Positions 1 to 7,379 of a stretch of 18,430 bases of DNA are shown one piece after another. The position numbers and the translations under genes were made by a program. Source of the DNA: Pseudomonadota bacterium (GTDB taxonomy: Bacteria > SAR324 > XYD2-FULL-50-16 > JAHJRI01); the NCBI GenBank assembly GCA_022360105.1, contig JAKSDL010000576.1, forward strand, positions 1 through 18,430, in the 5' to 3' direction. Below the pieces are notes generated by a model, which was not told where the DNA came from, ran no database searches, and worked only from the letters and a program-made list of their open reading frames with translations. Every line of letters begins with the position of its first letter. Position 1 is the stretch's first letter.

Positions 1-186
1 CATATTGATCGCAGCCGTTTCGCTTTCAGATTGTACAAACACGCCGTCAGCTTTGGGCAGATTGGTTGCCATGTACTCGCCGATTTCATTTTGAGGGGTA
101 ATGGGGTATCCAAAGTAACATTTGCATCCGGCTCGAATGGCAGCTTCACCGAATGTATGGTTCCCACTCATAAATATCTTATTCAC
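1..186 (-). CDS. korA: 2-oxoacid:ferredoxin oxidoreductase, alpha subunit (5' part only)
   Basis: This is the first 62 codons of a gene that leaves the window at its left edge. The product begins [20 protein letters not shown] and continues with [16 protein letters not shown] and [10 protein letters not shown]. That is the N-terminal pyrimidine-binding domain of the KorA/VorB/PorA alpha subunits, which oxidatively decarboxylate 2-oxoacids to acyl-CoA and reduce ferredoxin. I chose a GTG start at 184-186 because GGAGG lies 6 nt upstream (193-197, minus strand). The ATG at 169-171 has no such site. The start overlaps the end of the ferredoxin subunit gene by 8 nt, so the two are probably translationally coupled. 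A short N-terminus cannot separate a 2-oxoglutarate enzyme from a 2-oxoisovalerate one, so the symbol is provisional. Confidence 0.85.
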   Translation of the reverse strand, partial: MNKIFMSGNHTFGEAAIRAGCKCYFGYPITPQNEIGEYMATNLPKADGVFVQSESETAAINM

Positions 187-439
187 TGTACACCTCCAAA
201 ACCATATCCGGGCAGACCAGAACGCAGACCATGCATCCATTGCAATCATCGTTGTTATAAACTTCTGCGAAGCTGTATCCCATTTTGTTAAGATCTGTTG
301 ATGATTTTAAAACATTTGGTTTACAAAACTCGATGCACATAGTGCATCCTTTGCAAAATTCAGATTTCACCACTACCTTGTGTTTCTTTTTCGATTTAGC
401 CACTGGGTACCAACCTTGTATTTTGAGTGTCTGTTGCAC
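179..439 (-). CDS. korD: 2-oxoacid:ferredoxin oxidoreductase, delta/ferredoxin subunit
   Basis: This is a small protein of up to 86 residues with two 4Fe-4S cluster motifs. The first is [13 protein letters not shown] (Cys 29, 32, 35, 39) and the second is [13 protein letters not shown] (Cys 66, 69, 72, 76). That is the layout of the delta subunit that passes electrons from 2-oxoacid oxidation to external ferredoxin. The alpha-subunit gene follows directly with an 8-nt overlap, as in korDABC-type operons. The start is uncertain. The GTG at 437-439 has no visible ribosome binding site. A second in-frame GTG at 401-403, giving VAKSKKKHK and about 74 residues, is closer to the usual length and has a weak AAGG upstream. 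No in-frame ATG exists before the upstream stop. Reading on the minus strand puts it at the head of the operon. Confidence 0.88.
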   Translation of the reverse strand: MQQTLKIQGWYPVAKSKKKHKVVVKSEFCKGCTMCIEFCKPNVLKSSTDLNKMGYSFAEVYNNDDCNGCMVCVLVCPDMVLEVYSE

Positions 440-458
440 GACAATGTTAAATGCACTC

Positions 459-516
459 AGGTTACATTTCAGATAAAAACAGCTCGCTCATCCTGATTAA
501 GCCTCAAGGTTACATT
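459..516. repeat. Direct repeat pair upstream of the kor operon
   Basis: The 10-mer AGGTTACATT occurs at 459-468 and again at 507-516, 48 bp apart. Both are preceded by CTC with one base of difference, so each reads CTCAGGTTACATT or CTCAAGGTTACATT. On the minus strand they read AATGTAACCT and lie 20-77 bp before the ferredoxin subunit start. They could be binding sites for a regulator, or TGTAAC could act as a poor -10 box with TTGTGA 17 bp upstream of the distal copy. This is seen directly but may be chance. Confidence 0.35.
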
Positions 517-659
517 CTTTCAATTTTCTGGTCACAAGAAGGAGAAGAGCCAGGGAATATCTGGATAGGATCTACTTCTTAAACGCGGAATGATTGACTT
601 CGGGGCCATGCATGTAAAACAAAACCAGACCGAAACATTAGACAAACAGATTTAGATCG

Positions 660-687
660 TTTAAATCAGCTTAGAGTGTGTTATAAT
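660..687 (+). promoter_or_regulatory. Predicted sigma70 promoter with extended -10
   Basis: The -10 box TATAAT at 682-687 is a perfect match and is preceded by TGT (679-681), giving an extended -10. A weak -35 TTTAAA (660-665) lies 16 bp upstream. Transcription would start near 694 and run toward the YihY-family gene, giving a leader of about 245 nt. The rest of the 440-939 spacer shows no convincing gene. A second pair of -10-like boxes (TACAAT 846-851, TATACT 851-856) sits nearer the coding region but has no good -35. Confidence 0.5.
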
Positions 688-939
688 GCGGCCAGCACAC
701 CCGGGTTTCGGATTGGGCTTTTTTGGATGAGCCTCCATTTTTGATGAAAACATAAGAAAATGCAACCGGATTATGCGATATGTGGCATTATTGATATATT
801 TGTAGTCGGAAACCGCCTTTTTTATTAATTTTTATGCCGGGATGGTACAATATACTTGTGAGGATTTGGTTGTAATGTTTGCTACAACTGAACACTGATC
901 ATTTGATTGACTACTTTGCGCTTAACTTAAGAGGCAACA

Positions 940-2310
940 ATGAATTTATGGGAATCCGTTTTTATTCAAAAGGTCATTGAAACTAAAAAAAGTCCTTTTC
1001 TATTGAAAACCGGCAGGGTCTTTCTTTTGACGGCAAAACTGTTCAGAGAACGGCGAATACCCGTTTTGGCTCAGTCATTGGCCTACACTACCATCTTTAC
1101 ACTGGTCCCGATTCTGGCAGCGTTTTTTGCGATCCTGGGGATTGTTACGGAGAATCACGTAGTTGAAACCAAAATCAGGGAGACCATTGCCACGTACTTT
1201 TTCCCGGAATATGTAAATAAAATATTCGATCAGTTCGAAAAACTCACAGCAGCGTCAACATTTTTCGGTGTGATCGGATTTCCGACCCTGTTCCTTGCCG
1301 GAGTGTTTTTGTATGTCAAAGTGTATACATCGATCAATGAGATCTGGTTGTCAGAAAAAAAGAGCATGTGGTTCAAGAATATTATGTCCTTTTTAATGAC
1401 ATTGTTCTTTGGTCCTATGATTCTGGTACTGGTCTTTTCCCTTCCTCCCTATCTGCAAACCATTCCCTATTTTAGTGAGGTAATCAGTTTTGTTTATGTT
1501 GAAACCCTGTACACACATCTGATTCCCACTTTAGTTATTTTTGCTGGACTGTTTGTTCTTTATTTATACATTCCTGTGATATCGGTACGATATGTTGCCG
1601 CACTCAGGGGAGCATTGATTGCGGCGTTGGTAATTCAGGGGAGTAACTCCCTGGTGAGTTTCTATTTAAAGTCCTTTTCCAAGCTGGATGTGATCTACGG
1701 GTCACTCGCCATGTTTCCGATTTTCCTGCTTTGGGTTTATGTAATTTGGATTGTGGTTTTATCCGGGGCTGTGATGGCTTTTGTTTTCCATTATCACAGT
1801 CAAACCGGATATCAAGACAACAAAGGCATGTACAGCGACCAGTCCTTGCTGTGTTCATCCCTGAAGGTAATGATGTACCTTGTTCAGGATTTCCAGAAAA
1901 AGGGAAATCCCCCGGGATTTGATGAAATTCAGCTCAATTTAGGGATGAACAGAAAACGATTATCTCACATACTCAACGTTCTTACCGAAGAGAAGTTAAT
2001 TGTGGGATTTGAACAAACAACCACGAATAGTCGAAATATTTTCAGGTATCAGCTGGGAATAACACCTGAAAAAATCAAGTTGTACAGTTTAATACCCCTG
2101 TTTTACGACCCTCACGACCATTTGGTGTTTGAGAATCAGTTAAATGAGTTAATTAAGATTCTTGATATTCATCCTGGATTTTTCTTAAAGGATATAACAT
2201 TGCAGCATCTTTTAAAAAATCCTGGTACGATTCTGGAACAAATGCGAAAACTGATTGAAGGAGTGGAAAAATTACCTTTTGATACTCTTGAAACCGAAAA
2301 ACAGGTATGA
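940..2310 (+). CDS. YihY/BrkB-family inner membrane protein with C-terminal winged-helix-like region
   Basis: This 456-residue protein belongs to the YihY/virulence factor BrkB family, once misnamed ribonuclease BN, whose biochemical role is unsettled. Residues about 40-290 hold the membrane domain. It has the family-typical AQSLAYTTIFTLVPILA near residue 44 and about six hydrophobic segments, ending with SGAVMAFVFHYHSQTG. Residues about 300-375 form a soluble tail that resembles a winged helix-turn-helix: a helical stretch, then GMNRKRLSHILNVLTEEKLI, then a probable wing. The last 80 residues are unassigned. The start has GAGG 5 nt upstream. The tail would lie in the cytoplasm if topology follows the family. 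The gene stands alone, 97 bp before the hybrid kinase. Confidence 0.85.
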   Translation: MNLWESVFIQKVIETKKSPFLLKTGRVFLLTAKLFRERRIPVLAQSLAYTTIFTLVPILAAFFAILGIVTENHVVETKIRETIATYFFPEYVNKIFDQFEKLTAASTFFGVIGFPTLFLAGVFLYVKVYTSINEIWLSEKKSMWFKNIMSFLMTLFFGPMILVLVFSLPPYLQTIPYFSEVISFVYVETLYTHLIPTLVIFAGLFVLYLYIPVISVRYVAALRGALIAALVIQGSNSLVSFYLKSFSKLDVIYGSLAMFPIFLLWVYVIWIVVLSGAVMAFVFHYHSQTGYQDNKGMYSDQSLLCSSLKVMMYLVQDFQKKGNPPGFDEIQLNLGMNRKRLSHILNVLTEEKLIVGFEQTTTNSRNIFRYQLGITPEKIKLYSLIPLFYDPHDHLVFENQLNELIKILDIHPGFFLKDITLQHLLKNPGTILEQMRKLIEGVEKLPFDTLETEKQV

Positions 2311-2407
2311 TTTTGCTTTTTCTTGAAGATTCATGATGATTGCGATAAAATTAAATTAGATCATTTGCTTATTATCTGTTTTTATAAGCTTAAATTAATT
2401 CAGAAGC

Positions 2408-3721
2408 GTGTTCGTGGATCATATGATTGATGATATTTCGAAGGAACAACACCGCATTTTAATTGCTGATGATAACGAAAGTATTCATGAAGATTTCGAA
2501 AAGATACTTTCTTATCGTTCTGAATCTGTTAAAAAAATCCCCAGCTTTGAAGAACATTTTTGGGGCGAAGGAGAAAAGGAAGAACAAAACAGCATGGGGT
2601 TGCTATCGCAGTTCAAAATAGACCACGCTTACCAGGGAGACGAAGCTCTACAAATGGTTAGAAAGGCTAATGATGAGAGTTTCCCTTATTCTCTGATCTT
2701 TATGGATATCCGTATGCCTCCCGGGTATAACGGCATTACAACGGTTTCCAGAATATGGAAAGAGTTTCCGGATATTGAGGTTGTTCTCTGTACAGCACAT
2801 TCCGAATACACCCTGAACGATATCATCTCCCAACTGGGGATGACGGATCAGCTGATGTTCATTCGCAAGCCGTTTGATACGGTTTCTGTTGTACAAATGG
2901 CGCTGGCGCTAACCCAAAAGAGTTATCTGCACAGAAAATCCAAAAGTTACATCGAAGAGCTGAGAAATACCAACATCGAACTGGAAAAGGCCAAAGAAGC
3001 TTCCGAGGCTGCAAATAAGGCCAAATCAGAGTTTCTGGCAAACATGTCACATGAATTGCGTACTCCCATGCATGCCATTTTGAGCTTTTCCAAATTTGGG
3101 ATTCGTAAAATCTCAAAGGTTGCTCCTGAGAAAATCCTGCATTATTTTACCCAGATCAATATGGCCGGAAATCGGTTGCTTTCCCTGTTAAACGACTTGC
3201 TGGATCTTTCCAAACTGGAAGCCGGCAGGATGCTTTATAAAATGGAACCAACAGATGTAAAACAGATCGTTAGCTCTTCCGTGGAAGAGTTTGCATCAAC
3301 TCTGAATGAGAGAAACGTAAAGATTAATGTGCAGGAAACATCGGTTAATACAATAGTTACCTGTGACAATTATAAAATTGGACAGGTTGTGCGAAATTTG
3401 TTGTCTAATGCCATCAAATTCACTGCTGATGGGAAAGCGATCCATATCGAATTTGAACACAGTGGTTACATCGACGATTCCGAACTGGTGCGGGAAGGAT
3501 TGGCCATGGCAGTAAAAGACGAAGGTATCGGTATTCCTGAAAACGAACTGGACACTGTTTTTGATAAGTTTATTCAAAGCAGCAAGACAAAAACAGGTGC
3601 GGGAGGAACGGGATTAGGGCTGGCCATTTGCTATGAGATCGTAAAAGCGCATAACGGAAAAATCTGGGCGGAGAACAATGAAAAAGTCGGATCCTGTTTT
3701 AAGTTTATCCTTCCTTACTAA
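2408..3721 (+). CDS. Receiver-first hybrid histidine kinase (soluble)
   Basis: This 437-residue signalling protein has its domains in reverse of the usual hybrid order. Residues about 15-170 are a receiver with acidic D21/D22, phosphoacceptor D100 in LIFMDIRMPPGYNG, T129 and K154 in KPFD. A roughly 30-residue acidic insertion (about 38-68) follows the first helix. Residues 175-208 are a coiled-coil linker. The HisKA box SEFLANMSHELRTP carries H215. The HATPase domain has the N box around N330/N334, G1 DEGIGIP (371-377) and G2 GGTGLGLAI (399-407). There is no membrane segment, so it probably reads a signal through phosphorylation of its own receiver. The start is unclear: GTG at 2408 or 2414 or ATG at 2423 are all possible, and none has a strong ribosome binding site. 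A lone receiver gene downstream (5841) may be its partner, but that is inference. Confidence 0.9.
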   Translation: MFVDHMIDDISKEQHRILIADDNESIHEDFEKILSYRSESVKKIPSFEEHFWGEGEKEEQNSMGLLSQFKIDHAYQGDEALQMVRKANDESFPYSLIFMDIRMPPGYNGITTVSRIWKEFPDIEVVLCTAHSEYTLNDIISQLGMTDQLMFIRKPFDTVSVVQMALALTQKSYLHRKSKSYIEELRNTNIELEKAKEASEAANKAKSEFLANMSHELRTPMHAILSFSKFGIRKISKVAPEKILHYFTQINMAGNRLLSLLNDLLDLSKLEAGRMLYKMEPTDVKQIVSSSVEEFASTLNERNVKINVQETSVNTIVTCDNYKIGQVVRNLLSNAIKFTADGKAIHIEFEHSGYIDDSELVREGLAMAVKDEGIGIPENELDTVFDKFIQSSKTKTGAGGTGLGLAICYEIVKAHNGKIWAENNEKVGSCFKFILPY

Positions 3722-3904
3722 CCTATCTTTTTGTTTCTTTCTCACTCCTGCAAACCGAGAATTTTCTTTATTTCTATCTTGTCAGAAATGAGTCTCCTGT
3801 TCAGCGCAATCTGTTTGTGGAATGGCTAATTGGTTCCTTGACGAATCGACTCGTTCATCGCTAACAATTTGAAAGAGATACATTTCCGTTGTTCTATCAA
3901 GCCT

Positions 3905-3919
3905 CACACGAATCGTGTG
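3905..3919. promoter_or_regulatory. Perfect 15-bp palindrome upstream of murJ
   Basis: CACACGA (3905-3911) and TCGTGTG (3913-3919) are exact inverted repeats around a single A. They lie 26 bp before the murJ start. The 1-nt centre suits a dimeric DNA-binding protein better than an RNA hairpin. A TTGACG -35-like box lies upstream at 3838-3843, but no good -10 follows it. Otherwise the 3722-3945 spacer holds nothing I can name. Confidence 0.4.
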
Positions 3920-3945
3920 TTAACACCCATTTCCCCGGATAGTTA

Positions 3946-5526
3946 ATGTCTGCCAGCATGTATAAAAAAGTCGGTATAGCTTCCCTGATAATGATTGCAT
4001 CGGTGTTTTTAAGTCGCGTTATTGGTGTGTTTCGGGAAATGGTTATCGCCAATTTTGCCGGAACCAGCGGTTCTGTCGATGCTTATCAGGTTTCTTTTGT
4101 CATACCTGAAATTCTGAATCATGTGGCTGCTACGGGATTTTTATCGATCACCTTTATACCGATATTTTCGAACCTGGTGACGTCAAATCGGGAACTGGAA
4201 GGCTGGCGGGTATTTTCCAATATTTTGAATACATTTGGAATAGTGTTGATAGGTTTTACTATCATGCTTTCTTTTTTTGCTGATTCATTGATTGGTTATA
4301 CGGGCCTGAAGCATACAGCCAATTTTCAGGAAGCGGTGAGACTTACCCGCATTGTGATTCCTGCCCAAATTTTCTTTTTCATGGGGGGAATATTGATGGC
4401 TGTGCAATTTGCCAAGGAACAATTTCTGATCCCTGCCCTGGCTCCCTTGATTTATAATGGGGGCATTATTTTAGGTGGAGTGTTGCTCTATCCAAAACTT
4501 GGCATGGAGGGATTCTCCTGGGGGGCTTTGTGTGGGGCGATTATCGGTAATTTTGTCATTCAATTTTTCGGTGCCAGATCTGTCGGGCTAAAATGGTTTC
4601 CCGTAATCGATATCAAGCATCCGGAGTTCAAGAGATACTTCCTGCTGACCTTACCGCTTATAATTGGGATGACAATAAGTTTTTCCAATGAAATTATCCC
4701 CAAATTGTTTGGTTCTTTCCTTTCAGAAGGAAGCATAGCTTCTCTGAATTACGGTTTCCGAATTACGTTTATTCTGGTCGGACTGTTTGGACAAGCCGTG
4801 GGAACAGCTTCTTATCCGTATTTGAGCAAACTGGCAATCGAAAACAAAATACTGGAACTGAATCGCCTGTTAAATAATATATTGAGAAAAATCTCCTTGG
4901 TGATTCCCTGTTCCATTCTGGTCATTTTACTGAGAAAAGAGATAGTTTATTTGCTGTTTCAGCGTGGCCAGTTTAATGCCGACTCTACAATAATGACATC
5001 GAATATACTGATATGTCTAATGATTGGAGCCTTTGCGTTTACAGCTCAAACGATTGTCAACAGGGGATTTTATGCCATGCAAAACACCTTGTTCCCAACT
5101 GTTTGTGTGACTGTGATTTTGATACTGACCCTGCCCCTGTATTATCTGGGCATGATTAATTTTGAAATTTATGGGATTGCCCTCGCAATATCGGTCTCAA
5201 CAATCTTTCAGGTAACAATTCTTTACATATTCTGGAATAAACGAAGTTCAAACAATGAAGCAAAAGCAGTTTATCTGTTTTACCTCAAAATAATCTTTAT
5301 CAGTATTCCCCTGGGAGCTCTTTTGTTCGGCGCTAAATACTGGTTGCTTGCTGGATTTAACTCTTTAAGCCTTGTTGGCAGCTTAATCCATCTGGTTGTT
5401 CTCTCCTTACTATTTGTCGCGTCCTTGTTTTCCATCGGTTATGTTTTTAAAATCAGGGAGATATTTGAGATTTCAGATTTCGTTTGTGAAAGACTCAAGG
5501 GATTCGGGCGGAAAATTGCCGGATAG
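3946..5526 (+). CDS. murJ: MurJ/MviN-family lipid II flippase, divergent
   Basis: This 526-residue polytopic inner membrane protein has about 14 hydrophobic segments and belongs to the MurJ family of the MOP superfamily. That family moves lipid II across the inner membrane for peptidoglycan synthesis. The N-terminus ASVFLSRVIGVFREMVIANF matches the family, including Arg24 and Arg30, which align with E. coli Arg18 and Arg24. YGFRITFILVGLFGQAVGT carries Arg272, equivalent to E. coli Arg270. The canonical PNLLRRxFAEGAF segment instead reads PEILNHVAATGFLS, so the arginine pair is replaced by Asn58/His59. The start ATG has only a weak ribosome binding site. M5 at 3958 is an alternative start. A related MOP exporter of another lipid-linked glycan is possible, but overall similarity favours MurJ. 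Confidence 0.85.
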   Translation: MSASMYKKVGIASLIMIASVFLSRVIGVFREMVIANFAGTSGSVDAYQVSFVIPEILNHVAATGFLSITFIPIFSNLVTSNRELEGWRVFSNILNTFGIVLIGFTIMLSFFADSLIGYTGLKHTANFQEAVRLTRIVIPAQIFFFMGGILMAVQFAKEQFLIPALAPLIYNGGIILGGVLLYPKLGMEGFSWGALCGAIIGNFVIQFFGARSVGLKWFPVIDIKHPEFKRYFLLTLPLIIGMTISFSNEIIPKLFGSFLSEGSIASLNYGFRITFILVGLFGQAVGTASYPYLSKLAIENKILELNRLLNNILRKISLVIPCSILVILLRKEIVYLLFQRGQFNADSTIMTSNILICLMIGAFAFTAQTIVNRGFYAMQNTLFPTVCVTVILILTLPLYYLGMINFEIYGIALAISVSTIFQVTILYIFWNKRSSNNEAKAVYLFYLKIIFISIPLGALLFGAKYWLLAGFNSLSLVGSLIHLVVLSLLFVASLFSIGYVFKIREIFEISDFVCERLKGFGRKIAG

Positions 5527-5651
5527 CTTTTTAAAAATCTTTGATGCATTCAGATGACACGTTCCTCGGTACAAATCTTGTCGAAAATATTTAAAAATTT
5601 GCCTGATTGTTTACTCTCCGGTTTGTATTTTCATCGATTCTCATGGATAAT

Positions 5652-5825
5652 TTAGCTTACCTTTCTTTCACATTCCCCAATAACAAAAGCATTGGCTCCG
5701 GAAGCCCTTATGAATCGCACAATCTGGTCACAATGTTGCAGAAACACTTCCTGAACGTTCGATTTTAATGGCAGGGAGTAAAGGTCTATAGTAAATCTGT
5801 CCTTTGTTAAATCAACCAAGATCAC
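5652..5825 (-). CDS. Possible small protein or gene remnant, 57 codons
   Basis: An open frame runs on the minus strand through most of the spacer between murJ and the receiver gene. From a GTG at 5823-5825 it gives 57 residues beginning MILVDLTKDRFTIDLYSL and ending IRASGANAFVIGECERKVS. The composition looks protein-like, with mixed hydrophobic and charged residues and a predicted helix followed by a strand (ANAFVIGE). The frame opens just after a TGA at 5829-5831, only 13 nt from the divergent receiver gene start. There is no Shine-Dalgarno site and no ATG. It could be a true small gene, the 3' remnant of a decayed gene, or chance. I recognise no family. Confidence 0.25.
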   Translation of the reverse strand: MILVDLTKDRFTIDLYSLPLKSNVQEVFLQHCDQIVRFIRASGANAFVIGECERKVS

Positions 5826-5840
5826 CAATCATAAAAGCAA

Positions 5841-6233
5841 ATGAGCGAAAGCAAACGAATTCTGATAGTCGAAGATGAACCTGTGGGACAGATTGTAATT
5901 ACGGGAATGTTGTCAAATTTAGGCTACAAGGCTGATATGGCTTCCAGTGGTATTGAGGCAATCAAGTATTGTGAGGAAAAACATTACGACGTTATTTTTA
6001 TGGACTGCCTAATGCCTGGAATGGATGGATTTGAAGCGACGACCAAAATAAGGGAAATTGAAACGCGGAAACAAAGGCCCAACGCCTCGATAATTATCGC
6101 CCTGACCGCTAAGGCTTTAACCGGCGATCGGGAACATTGTCTTGCTGCCGGAATGGATGAATATCTTGCGAAACCCTTGGAGTTAAAGCAACTAAAGGAA
6201 ATGCTTGATAAATATATGCCTGGGGGTAACTAA
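5841..6233 (+). CDS. Single-domain response regulator (CheY-like receiver)
   Basis: This 130-residue protein is a receiver domain only. The acidic pocket is E11/D12 in ILIVEDEP, and phosphoacceptor D55 sits in VIFMDCLMPGMDGFEATTKI. T89 lies in IIALTAKAL and K111 in YLAKPLELKQL. The sequence resembles receivers found at the C-terminus of BarA-type hybrid kinases more than chemotaxis CheY. It has no output domain, so it acts as a phosphate relay or by binding a protein partner. The start is preceded by a weak AAAGC. The nearest kinase is the receiver-first hybrid two genes upstream, with murJ in between. Pairing with it is plausible but unproven. Confidence 0.92.
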   Translation: MSESKRILIVEDEPVGQIVITGMLSNLGYKADMASSGIEAIKYCEEKHYDVIFMDCLMPGMDGFEATTKIREIETRKQRPNASIIIALTAKALTGDREHCLAAGMDEYLAKPLELKQLKEMLDKYMPGGN

Positions 6234-6311
6234 TTACTCAGGTTTATACACTTCTCAATCTTTTCTTATTCACGTTTTAGCCGGCTAACAAATATTCCAA
6301 AGCGTTTCAAT

Positions 6312-6427
6312 GGCTATCAGCATTTAACAGCTGGCAATTTGCTTCATTTTGGATCACCTGGGGTGCCTATTGTACTAAATTTTGTAATGAAGCGAAGCCA
6401 ATTGCCAGTTATTGCGAAACGTTAGCC
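6312..6427. repeat. Long imperfect palindrome, partly attC-like
   Basis: The arms are CTGGCAATT (6331-6339) with AATTGCCAG (6400-6408), and GCTTCATT (6341-6348) with AATGAAGC (6386-6393). They are separated by 1 nt on the left and 6 nt on the right, around a 37-nt loop. Outer matches GCA/TGC (6320-6322, 6413-6415) and GGCTA/TAGCC (6312-6316, 6423-6427) extend it. On the minus strand the outer boxes read GGCTAAC (6421-6427), containing the stop codon of the phospholipase-like gene, and GTTAAAT (6322-6328). Integron attC sites have RYYYAAC and GTTRRRY boxes. The second fits fully and the first has one mismatch. Spacing from boxes to arms is uneven (12 and 2 nt), unlike a standard attC. Alternatives are a terminator-like 3' hairpin or a dispersed palindromic element. 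Confidence 0.55.
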
Positions 6428-7279
6428 TGTGTCATTGGGCAAATTAACAAAATCTTCCTCCAAATACTCTGCAAAAACAGGACAAATCATACCCGCATGC
6501 TGAAATACAGCATCAATATCTTCTTGGTTAGGTTTGATAGGGATAAATACTCCAGCTCCGTTATCAGGATTTCTAAGGGCAGCAATTTTGGCAACGGGCT
6601 TTACGAAAACATGAAAACCCAAGGTTTTCGCCGCCTGTTTCAGAACATTCTTATCGATTATCCGTCCGGTGACTTTCCAGACCTTGTTAAACAAGCGTAA
6701 GTAGCTGACCATGCTGTTGATCGCACCATGCCATTCATTTGGATTTAATTTAAAGTCGAACACGTCGGACAAGGCATTGTTCACGAGGTCTGCTAAATCT
6801 TTTGCCGGAAAAAGTGCCTGTTCCAAATCTGGTAGGTAAGACCTGATGGAGTCATTTTGCAGCAGGTTTAGGTCGATGCCCCATTCCACCCGATGGTGGC
6901 CCAAGGGATATTTACCCGGGTTCGTTCCGTTAATTGTTTTTGACGGAAAATGCTTCAGTATCAGCTTATTGACAAGAGGATGAGTGATGTTATCCGTAGT
7001 CAGATGCATTAGCCAACCATAAGCAAACGCCCTTTCCTTGTCCGTTCGGGCAAGCTTTAGAATGGATCTCCCCAAGTCAGCCGGGTGATTGCCGTGCGCC
7101 AGCTGCGAAACTTGTTTATTTCCATTGGGATAAAAGTTGAAATCCGGACCTTGCACACCGGCCAGATAGTGGTTGCGGTGATTCAGAATACAGTTGTATT
7201 TGTTATTGCTTTTTAGCTTGTGTTCAAGTTTTTCCAGCGCAAGATTTGCTGTGTAAAAATGCCAATACGCTCCTGCCAT
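6422..7279 (-). CDS. Zinc-dependent phospholipase C-like protein
   Basis: This 285-residue protein resembles the zinc-dependent phospholipase C family (PF00882 type). Seen in the sequence are an N-terminal His in MAGAYWHFYTANLAL, then GVQGPDFNFYPNG (about 41-53), QLAHGNHPADLG (H62), GWLMHLTTDNITHPLVN (H92, D96, H100) and HHRVEWGIDLNLL (128-140). These His/Asp clusters fit a helical metal site. No signal peptide is evident, so the substrate and location are unclear, and many relatives have no tested activity. The start has AAGG 4 nt upstream. The gene lies alone on the minus strand, convergent with the receiver gene. Its TAA stop lies inside the palindrome at 6312-6427, and a reasonable promoter sits 65 nt upstream. 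Confidence 0.75.
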   Translation of the reverse strand: MAGAYWHFYTANLALEKLEHKLKSNNKYNCILNHRNHYLAGVQGPDFNFYPNGNKQVSQLAHGNHPADLGRSILKLARTDKERAFAYGWLMHLTTDNITHPLVNKLILKHFPSKTINGTNPGKYPLGHHRVEWGIDLNLLQNDSIRSYLPDLEQALFPAKDLADLVNNALSDVFDFKLNPNEWHGAINSMVSYLRLFNKVWKVTGRIIDKNVLKQAAKTLGFHVFVKPVAKIAALRNPDNGAGVFIPIKPNQEDIDAVFQHAGMICPVFAEYLEEDFVNLPNDTG

Positions 7280-7350
7280 GTTGCCTTTAAATGAAAATCG
7301 CTCTAATTTTCAAGCCGATAGTTGTAAAGAAGTGGCGAATCTTTTCCGGT

Positions 7351-7379
7351 ATTGTATAAACCTGCAAAAAAATCGTAAA
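7351..7379 (-). promoter_or_regulatory. Predicted sigma70 promoter for the phospholipase-like gene
   Basis: On the minus strand a -35 TTTACG (7374-7379) and a -10 TACAAT (7351-7356) are separated by exactly 17 bp. Transcription would start near 7344, about 65 nt before the ATG. The 5-bp inverted repeat CCGGT/ACCGG (7346-7350, 7379-7383) brackets the promoter and could mark a repressor site, though it is short. Confidence 0.45.

Noticed and set aside
285..476. 63-codon plus-strand frame over the ferredoxin subunit gene
   Set aside because: The minus strand encodes eight correctly spaced cluster cysteines here, so the plus frame is a shadow.
701..740. Possible terminator near the T-run after CCCGGG
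   Set aside because: The stems that can form are only 3-4 bp, too weak for an intrinsic terminator.
3782..3883. 33-codon minus-strand frame starting MYLFQIV in the kinase-murJ spacer
   Set aside because: It is short, has only a weak purine stretch before the ATG, and its composition gives no sign of a real protein.
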